Source of the DNA: Halisarca cf. caerulea | Lineage: Eukaryota; Porifera; Demospongiae; Chondrillida; Halisarcidae | Assembly (NCBI GenBank): GCA_963170055.1 | Contig: CAUJGJ010000444.1 | Span: 6,049,618-6,113,617 of the forward strand | Reading direction: 5' to 3' | Length of the DNA: 64,000 nt | Shown: positions 57,439 to 64,000 of the stretch, in pieces | Layout of the letters: the number at the start of each line of letters is the position of its first letter | Numbering within the stretch: the first letter of the stretch is position 1 | The notes under the pieces: model-generated | Databases searched by the model: none | What the model saw: the letters and a program-made list of their open reading frames with translations, nothing else | Told to the model about the DNA's origin: nothing | Made by a program: the position numbers and the translations under genes

Positions 57439-58728
57439 CTTCATTTGTGCTGTCGCTAAATTGGCCCACCCACCGTCTAATGTGGGTGGTGCCCTCAGAT
57501 CTGCTCAACTGCAAAATCCAAGGCACACACTCTAGCCAGGACAGCTTACACAGCTGGAAGCTCTTGCCTTGAGCCTCCAAACAGCGGTTGAATTCTTTTA
57601 CAATCTGCATGTATAGATTGAACATAATATTATATTGTCAAACTATATAGAATATGTGCTGTATACAGTAAAAACTCTAAGTAAAGACCTTACTTGATGT
57701 TCCTCCCTCAAAAAGGAATAAGTGGCCAAAAAGGAATCAAGGTTATCCTGCTTTGTTGAATCTTCAAGCTAGGCTCTTCGGAAACCAAAGGTCCTGGTCA
57801 TGAGGTCATCAACACAAGCAGGATCGGGACTTTGCTGCATGTACAAATATATTATGGTATAATCCCATGACATGGACATTATAAGATACAATCTCAAACA
57901 ATGACTCTTTATACAATGTTCATCAAAATAATTGAATGCTATAAGTAGGGGGTTTTGACACTTTGTCGGGCTTCTTGGCTTGTGGGTGCTCCAAAGGTCC
58001 TGAAGTAGAAGGGTGCTCCGGCCGCTTCAAAGGCCACCTCATGTACTTCAGCCTGTCCGTCAGACCAGCAACAAGGTAGCCCTGTACAACAAACAGAAAA
58101 TTGGACATGCATGCATGTTGATTGCCTATAAGCTGACTGACTCATGACTGGTCTGGAAGTGTAAATATAACCGGTGTATATTAAATAACTCAACCATTAA
58201 ATAATAAATATATGTTTAATCAACTCACAAAGCCATTTCCACATGAAGATTCCAAAAAAGGATACTTTTGTATGCAGTGGATGGCTACATGTTCCTTTTC
58301 TTCTTTGGTGGGATAGTTCTTATGCCTGAAATTGCAGCTGCCATGTCTATTATGAACTTTGTCATCGCTTTGCCAGACAATGATCAGCCCGTAGCCCACT
58401 CATTACAATGGGGCTGAAATTGTCTGGCAAGTTGAATGGCTTGGGCAGGGGCACAGAGCTATCATGGCCAGATCTACTGCGGGGCTGCACAGGTACATAC
58501 AATGGAAGACTCACACTGACTTACACCATCACAATCCCACTGCAGCTATTATAATATGCAATAGCACAAAAACAATTCTAACTATTTATACTCAACTTGG
58601 CAGAGAAGACAGAATTCTCACCGTTGACGTGGTCAGTGGAGCAGAAATGCTGTCTCCAGTTAATGAACCCTGCATTGTGGCAAACACAACAGAAAATTCA
58701 ACCCTGAGTCAAGACTTATGTATATATG

Positions 58729-58769
<41 letters not shown>

Positions 58770-61700
58770 GGGCGGCGCAACAGGGGGGTCAGAGGGGGCA
58801 ATTGCCCCCCCAATCATAATATTGGTGGGGCCTTGCCCCCCCAATATTGCCTAGGACCAGGTTAAAAATTACAAGGTGATATATACAATTACAGGTATCA
58901 TAATGATTTCAAAGATGGAGTAGGTCTATCTATAATGAAGCAAACATGTCTTGAAAGAAAATTACCATACACAAACACTAATAATAAAGAATATAATAGT
59001 TTCCTCAGCATTGACCAGTCTTTCTTGACGCTAGTGTTGGCAGCCATCTTTTGATTGCGCAATGGCCACGTATTCATACGTGTTCGTCCTAGGAGGCGAA
59101 TAGGAAAAGGGGCTGGCGACGCGAGACTATGTTTGTCCAGTTCAAGTTTTGCTCTAATTTTTTCGATCAGGCCATCAGATTCGAATCATGGACTCCAGAA
59201 AGCGACAGACGAGTTTACTTCACATATGGAGCAGTAATAAGAGGAACTCTATTGATTTAGACGTTGGGCCACCATTGTTGGAAGAAGAAGGCCAATTGCA
59301 ACACGATTGTGACAGTGAAGAAGAACCCGATGATAACCCACAGCAAACTGCCACTTCTCTCCAATCGACTACAGAGGATGTCTCTTCTAGCTCTTCTCCA
59401 CAAGATGCCAACTGTATGACAGAATGTGAAGAGGTTTGTTGTTCTGGTAGTCAGGCCTTCCAACCAAGGGATGCCGATACCCTGTCCTCTTTTGTTCGTA
59501 AGGACCGTAAATTTCTCACTGCTTGGTATGATATATACGCATGGGTCACGCTTTGCGTCTCCAAAAGGAAGGTATTTTGTTTTTATTGCAGGCATGCAGC
59601 CAAGCATAACCAATGTTCTATGTCCACAAAAGGTGAAGATGCATTTTCATTAAATGGATTTGATAACTACAAGAAAGCATTGGAGAAGTTTCAAACGCAT
59701 GAGAAATCTGCTTTACATAGAGAAGCAGTAATGAAGTGGCACTCACGCCAAAGCACATCATCTATTCAAACACTACTGAGTACTAGAATTGCAAAGGATC
59801 AGTTAGCACGAAGGTCTGGTCTTATTAAGCAGTTAGAAGCCATGAAATTTCTTTTACGGCAAGGAATACCTTTGAGAGGCCACACAGATGATGAAGGGAA
59901 TTTAAACCAGTTGCTTGTATCCTGGTCGAATGGCAACAAAACCATTCAAGATTGGCTCAAAGAAAGACAATATCAGTCTCATGATATTATTAATGAGTTA
60001 ATCATATTGATGGGCCAGAATGTATTGAGGAAGCTTCTAGAGCAAATGAAGCTATCAAGCCCGAATTGGTATTCCATAATAGTGGATGAAGCCAGCGATG
60101 TGTCAGGAAAAGAGCAGTGTAACCTCTCCCTCAGATATGTTAATGATGCCTATGAGGTCAGTGAAGATTCTATTGGGTTATACTCCCTACCTGACACGAC
60201 TGCAGCAACTCTAGCCACTGTAGTGAAGGATATTCTAGTGCGGTGTGGCCTCCCCCTATCACTTTGCAGGGGACAAGCCTATGATGGAGCAGCTAATATG
60301 CAAGGAAAAAGGAAAGGCTTGGCTACCATCATCAAAAATGAGGCACCTGCTGCACTTTCAGTACACTGTTTGGCACACTCACTCAATCTTTGCCTGCAAG
60401 ATGCTGGGAGACAGAATGTGCTGTTACGAAACAGCATGGACATTGTGAGAGAAATTGTAAAACTTGTTAATTATTCACCAAAGCGTAAGCATCTCTTCAG
60501 TCAAAAGTTACAGCAAACAGAAGGTCCTAAAGTTGGGATAAAGCCACTGTGTGCAACACGTTGGACAGTTAGAACAGAAGCTCTGGATGCAGTCATTAAA
60601 CAGTACAGTGTCATTATGGACACAATGGAGGAAGTTAACCATACAACTCGTGATGAATATGGACTGAAAGCTGGAGGTGTTCTTGCAGCTCTTGAAAAGT
60701 TTGAAATGCTCTTTGGATTAAAGCTAGGACATTTGCTCTTCAGTGCTTCTGAAGATACTTCACGTGTTTTGCAGTCGGAAAATTTATCCCTCCAAGAAGC
60801 GATAACTGCAGTCAAGGTCACCCAGTCCTTTTTTAAAAGGCAAAGAAATGACGATTCTTTCAATAGGTTCTATGATAATGTAGTTAAACTTGCCAGAGAT
60901 CTTAAAATTGGGAGCCCAATTTTGCCACGATACAGGCAACCTTCTCGGCGTTTAGACTCAGGAAGCCAGCCACATCAGTTTCAAACTCCAAAGGAGTACT
61001 TTCGGCAGCAATACTTTGTGGGGTGTGATCTTCTAATTTGTGAGTTGACTGATCGTTTTAATCAGGAAGAATTCATGACCCCCGTGCAAGCTCTAGAGAT
61101 ACTACTTCTAAAGTCGGCCAATGGGGAAACGATTGACAAGGAGCTACAAACCGTTCGTGATTCAGTATATAAAGATGATTTTGACTTCGACAAGTTAGGT
61201 AGGCAGTTATGTGTTCTTGTAGATGTGGTCCATGAGGCTCTGCCAAATGTCAAAGAAGTCACAAACATACGTACTATTTGTGATGCCATGTGCCATGGTG
61301 CTCACAGAACAATTTTCTCAGAAGTTCACAAGCTGATACGTTTATACTTGACTATTCCAATTACAACTTCCACTTCAGAAAGAGCATTTTCATCACTTAG
61401 ACGTCTTCTCACGTACATGCGATCAACTATGACTGAAAAAAGACTTAATAATTGCATGCTCCTACATGTACACAAAGAATTAACTGACAAGATTGACTTA
61501 ACTGAAATAGCTAAGGAATTTGTATGTGTTAGGGAAGAGAGGCAAAGGTACTTTGGGACATTTGTTCCATAAAGTAGTGTTTTTCAAAGTGTCTCACTCT
61601 GTGTTATCCTGTACTATATACATACCTATTAAATTCATTGTGTTCATGTGTGTTCAGTGCATGTGTGGTTTAATGTGTCATTTCTTCATCTACAACATTG

Positions 61701-61850
61701 CATGTCATGTCTACATTAATAATTATATATTTAAGTTATAAAATTAATCCTCTATTAGTTCTAGTATACATGTAAAACCCATGGCCACATTACAATAAAA
61801 CATCATGATGCCAAACTTGTCCCCCCAATCTGAAAGCCATGGAGCCGCCC

Positions 61851-61911
<61 letters not shown>

Positions 61912-62580
61912 GTCACTATGTAAGTACAGCATGCTGACTTACTTCCGGAGTGTCGCAATTCGAAGATGTGGCGACAGGAGTGGACTCTTCAACTGTAGGC
62001 GGGACAGGAGTGGACACTTGAATGGTAGGCGGGACAGGAGTGGACACTTGAACGGTAGGCCGGACAGGAGTGGACACTTGAACGGTAGGCAGGGCAGGAG
62101 TGGACACTTGAACCGTAGGTGGGACAAGAGTGGTGGATTCCAGAGGATGGCTTGAGATAACCTATATTGTGTGTACACATGAAAGTTACAGTTAGACAGT
62201 CAGGGCGGGTATGTAAACCCGAAAGCTGTAGTAGTGTAACTGTGGATCTAAAGTCGATAAACAGCATGCATACTTTGGACTTCTATGGGCGATATATATG
62301 CATGCATGCTCACCGGTGCAACTGAAACTATTCTTATCTTCTCCTTGTTCTGAGCCACAAAGTCGTCGTCGATATCTATCCACTCCTCGAATTCTTCCAC
62401 ATATTCTTGAGGGTAGATTTCATGCTCTTCCAAGCTGAACAGAGTCCGAGCGTGCTGCACAATTGCTACCTTGTCCCCTGACCCTTGCAAATAGCTTACC
62501 TCCGCGATCTTGTTGCGTTCGCCATAGTTCAGTAATATCTTTCTCGGCTTGTCCATATTCCTGCAGCTATTTTTCTTCAT
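57439..62580 (-). CDS. Multi-exon SAMD3-like gene with hAT in an intron (possibly damaged)
   Basis: Exons by GT-AG sites: 62580-62314, 62161-61943, 58484-58229, 58081-57962, 57834-57694, 57604-57439; the 3' end was not found. Exon 1: MDKPRKILLNYGERNKIAEV, EEWIDIDDDFVAQNKEKIRI. Exon 2 carries 10-residue TVQVSTPVPP repeats. Exon 3: PLPKPFNLPDNFSP and NYPTKEEKEHVAIHCIQKYP; exon 4: YLVAGLTDRLKYMR; exon 5: SPDPACVDDLMTRTFGFRR and SFLATYSFLREEHQ; exon 6: IVKEFNRCLEAQGKSFQLCK. The YPFL / LKYMR / SPDP-LM-TF-RR series is that of SAMD3-like orphan proteins. Lesions: a frame change inside exon 3 (near 58395) and TAG in exon 5 (near 57768). It may be a host gene copy in decay. Function unknown. Confidence 0.55.
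58767..61853 (+). mobile_element. Complete hAT element inside a (TA)n tract
   Basis: Ends CAGGGGCGGCGCAACAGGGG and, inverted, CAGGGGCGGCTCCATGGC; both are bordered by TA repeats (58741-58766 and 61854-61911), which hide the 8-bp duplication but fit insertion into a TA microsatellite. The 3087-bp element has one long ORF and lies in an intron of the SAMD3-like gene, in the opposite orientation. Confidence 0.92.
59188..61572 (+). CDS. hAT transposase, ZMYM/THAP12-like, 794 aa, intact
   Basis: ATG 59188 begins MDSRKRQTSLLHIWSS. A short acidic part leads to a TTF-type zinc-finger region (residues about 90-180: VRKDRKFLTAWYDIYAWVTL, VFCFYCRHAAKHNQC, ALEKFQTHEKSALHREAV). The RNase-H-like core has SIIVDEASDVSGKEQ (first Asp), GQAYDGAANMQGKRKG (second Asp) and VHCLAHSLNLCLQD. 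The C-terminal hATC dimerisation region is LTIPITTSTSERAFSSLRRL with MTEKRLNNCMLLHVH, including the conserved Ser-Glu-Arg. No stop or frameshift is seen, so this is the best candidate for a live transposase in the window. A CG-rich GGGGCTGGCGACGCGAGACT motif lies about 60-85 bp upstream. Confidence 0.93.
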   Translation: MDSRKRQTSLLHIWSSNKRNSIDLDVGPPLLEEEGQLQHDCDSEEEPDDNPQQTATSLQSTTEDVSSSSSPQDANCMTECEEVCCSGSQAFQPRDADTLSSFVRKDRKFLTAWYDIYAWVTLCVSKRKVFCFYCRHAAKHNQCSMSTKGEDAFSLNGFDNYKKALEKFQTHEKSALHREAVMKWHSRQSTSSIQTLLSTRIAKDQLARRSGLIKQLEAMKFLLRQGIPLRGHTDDEGNLNQLLVSWSNGNKTIQDWLKERQYQSHDIINELIILMGQNVLRKLLEQMKLSSPNWYSIIVDEASDVSGKEQCNLSLRYVNDAYEVSEDSIGLYSLPDTTAATLATVVKDILVRCGLPLSLCRGQAYDGAANMQGKRKGLATIIKNEAPAALSVHCLAHSLNLCLQDAGRQNVLLRNSMDIVREIVKLVNYSPKRKHLFSQKLQQTEGPKVGIKPLCATRWTVRTEALDAVIKQYSVIMDTMEEVNHTTRDEYGLKAGGVLAALEKFEMLFGLKLGHLLFSASEDTSRVLQSENLSLQEAITAVKVTQSFFKRQRNDDSFNRFYDNVVKLARDLKIGSPILPRYRQPSRRLDSGSQPHQFQTPKEYFRQQYFVGCDLLICELTDRFNQEEFMTPVQALEILLLKSANGETIDKELQTVRDSVYKDDFDFDKLGRQLCVLVDVVHEALPNVKEVTNIRTICDAMCHGAHRTIFSEVHKLIRLYLTIPITTSTSERAFSSLRRLLTYMRSTMTEKRLNNCMLLHVHKELTDKIDLTEIAKEFVCVREERQRYFGTFVP
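61973..62135 (-). repeat. 30-bp coding tandem repeat, about 5.5 copies
   Basis: Unit GGACAGGAGTGGACACTTGA plus ACGGTAGGCG; on the minus strand it codes for the (T)VQVSTPVPP repeats of exon 2 of the SAMD3-like gene and keeps frame. Confidence 0.92.
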
Positions 62581-62690
62581 GAATAAGGAGTCTATGCTTT
62601 AATTTACTCAAGAATGTTGCAGAAGGAGTATCAGATTGGTTCAGTACATTATCAGCTTTTTTGCTACGACACAGAAGTGCATTACGCAAG

Positions 62691-62702
62691 TGTGACGTCA
62701 CA
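62691..62702. promoter_or_regulatory. CRE-like palindrome between divergent genes
   Basis: TGTGACGTCACA is a perfect 12-bp palindrome with the full TGACGTCA cAMP-response-element core. It lies between the start codons of the SAMD3-like gene (62580, minus) and the zinc-finger exon (62780, plus). Confidence 0.5.
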
Positions 62703-62779
62703 AGCACTCAGCATGGAACCGGTGTCGTGATCCAAAAAAAGGCACAAGCGCCTTGCAATTGAGCAGTTAGCTGTAGAGG

Positions 62780-63098
62780 ATGGCAGAAAGTTTCTCTCCT
62801 AGAAGATCTCGTCCTTCTAAATTTGTTTGCTGTCTTTGCGATAAGTTTGCCAGTAAGGCCTTTTTCTCAGTCCTAAGGCACATCAGTCATGTGCATCAAT
62901 TTGAGCCTGGGTTTTCCATCACGTGCGGACTCGACGGCTGTGCAAAGAAGTACACATCTTACTGTGGGTACAAGACACACCTGTACAGACACCATCGAGA
63001 ACTTAGGTTTGATCGCATGGCGCCATCATCCGTACCAGGCTTTCCCAGTTCAAGTGACGGAGAAGAGGATAATGTATTTTCCGATGGGACGCACTGCC
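62780..63098 (+). CDS. C2H2-like zinc-finger exon (gene start)
   Basis: ATG 62780 (MAESFSPRRSRPSKFVCCLC). FVCCLCDKF...LRHISHVH forms one C2H2 finger (residues 15-40) and CGLDGCAKKYTSYCGYKTHLYRHH a second (about 49-72). The exon ends GCCA/GTAAGG, a good donor, so more exons should follow; the Tigger element at 63343 probably sits in the next intron. Nucleic-acid-binding role is inferred from the fingers only. The ORF ends 8 bp later if unspliced. Confidence 0.6.
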
Positions 63099-63099
63099 A

Positions 63100-63342
63100 G
63101 TAAGGTTTATACTTGCATGTCTATTAAATTTTATGTTTGCGAGAAGCAATTCACATGCAATTGTGAGCGCATATAGTAAAAATGGAAATTTATGCACGTT
63201 TTGATATTTCGCGAAAGGGAGCTCTAAAAATAGCATAAAATGAGTGTGAATTGTAACGTCATATCTTATAAACAGAACGACAGGGAGCTCTAGGATTTGG
63301 TGGCTATATTTAGCACAGCCTTGGCTGGCTTCATACCAAATA
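63100..63342. other. No gene seen
   Basis: Probable intron sequence of the zinc-finger gene. Confidence 0.4.
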
Positions 63343-64000
63343 CAGTCGACTCCACTTATAACGAACCCGGTTTTAACGAATTTCGGTTTATAGCGAACCG
63401 ACTTTCCGGAACACATCTGGGCACATGCAAAAGCTTCTGGTTACAACGTACTCACCTCCAGTTATAACGTCCGCACAGCTGAAGTTCATTAAGATGGCTA
63501 CCACAAGAAAAAGTTTTTCAATCGAGTTTAAGAGGAAGCTTTTAAGAGCAGCTGATCAAGGAAAGGCAAAAAAGGACATTTGTGAAGAGTTTGGTATTGT
63601 GAAGTCGACTCTGAGCACCATCCTGAAGAAGCGCGCTGCGATTGAGAGCCTCAACAATGTGGACCCAGCTAGGAAGCGGGATCGTACAGCGAAACACAGT
63701 GACGTGGACGAGGCTCTTTTGCTGTGGTTTAAGCAGAGAAGAGCAATGAATGCACCTATTGGAGGCCCACTCATGAAAGCAAAAGCAAACGAACTGGCGA
63801 TAGAACTGGAAATCGTCGATTGGGAGGCTTCAGAAGGCTGGCTTCACCGTTTCAAAGAAAGACACGGTTTAGTATTTAAATCTGTTTGTGGAGAATCAGC
63901 TTCAGTGTCACCAGCGCTGACAGAGAATTGGTTCGAGAAAACCTTGCCTGAACTACTGCAGCGCTATCAACCTTCCGACATATTCAACGTGGACGAAACG
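63343..64000 (+). mobile_element. Tigger/pogo element, runs off the window
   Basis: The left TIR CAGTCGACTCCACTTATAAC follows TA (63341-63342) and continues with ATAACGAA/TTTAACGAA/TATAGCGAA repeats, typical of Tigger ends. The right end lies beyond 64000. Confidence 0.88.
63494..64000 (+). CDS. Tigger transposase, N-terminal part
   Basis: ATG 63494 opens MATTRKSFSIEFKRKLLRAA, a CENP-B N-terminal helix-turn-helix (DICEEFGIVKSTLSTILKKR), then the CENP-B second domain (LLLWFKQRRAMNAPIGGPLM, EGWLHRFKERHGL) and the start of the DDE_1 core, YQPSDIFNVDET, whose Asp is the first catalytic residue. The frame is open to the last base. It would bind the element's own TIR. Completeness cannot be judged from this window. 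Confidence 0.9.
   Translation, partial: MATTRKSFSIEFKRKLLRAADQGKAKKDICEEFGIVKSTLSTILKKRAAIESLNNVDPARKRDRTAKHSDVDEALLLWFKQRRAMNAPIGGPLMKAKANELAIELEIVDWEASEGWLHRFKERHGLVFKSVCGESASVSPALTENWFEKTLPELLQRYQPSDIFNVDET

Noticed and set aside
1..64000. tRNA, rRNA or snRNA genes
   Set aside because: No cloverleaf with A/B boxes or rRNA-like block was recognised by eye; a covariance-model scan would be decisive.

Overview
The window is eukaryotic, intron-containing, repeat-dense animal DNA. The mix of two-gene Kolobok, pogo/Tigger, piggyBac, hAT, Ty3/gypsy and LINE elements, with P2X7-type, BEN and SAMD3-like proteins and short GT-AG introns of about 60-200 bp, points to an early-branching metazoan, most likely a demosponge. 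The organism is inference; no ribosomal or housekeeping gene is present to confirm it. No RNA gene, CRISPR array or prokaryotic feature was seen.

Almost everything is mobile DNA or genes broken by it. 0-5 kb: a TIR MITE, a foldback repeat, and a spliced Kolobok-like transposase relic followed by a small spliced ORF. 5-13 kb (mostly minus strand): a Ty3/gypsy relic, a BEN-domain pseudogene split by a hAT-like MITE, and a retroelement 3' fragment. 13-19 kb: a complete but frameshifted piggyBac (TTAA-bounded) and a second piggyBac relic. 19-25 kb: a TA-flanked MITE, a RecQ-like helicase relic, a gypsy integrase fragment and a decayed HIRAN/Ulp1-protease gene. 25-33 kb: MITEs, a Tigger relic, and a TTAA-bounded Kolobok element carrying two convergent genes: a THAP transposase and a P2X7-like cysteine-rich protein. 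33-45 kb: nested MITEs, a LINE insertion with a clean target duplication, and piggyBac and Tigger relics.

45.58-54.45 kb is the most striking unit. A TA-flanked element with TIRs beginning CCGTATAGC carries a pogo-like DDD transposase (plus strand) and, convergently, an intact 356-codon HIRAN plus Ulp1/C48-type protease gene. Two MITEs and a whole piggyBac inserted into the transposase ORF, and removing them re-joins the ORF. The second, decayed HIRAN/protease copy at 24 kb also starts just inside a TIR-like sequence, which argues that the protease travels with this transposon type.

57.4-63.1 kb holds the best candidates for host genes: a multi-exon SAMD3-like gene (minus) and a zinc-finger exon (plus), divergent across about 200 bp that contains a perfect CRE-like palindrome. 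An apparently intact hAT element with a 794-aa transposase sits in an intron of the SAMD3-like gene. The window ends inside a Tigger element.
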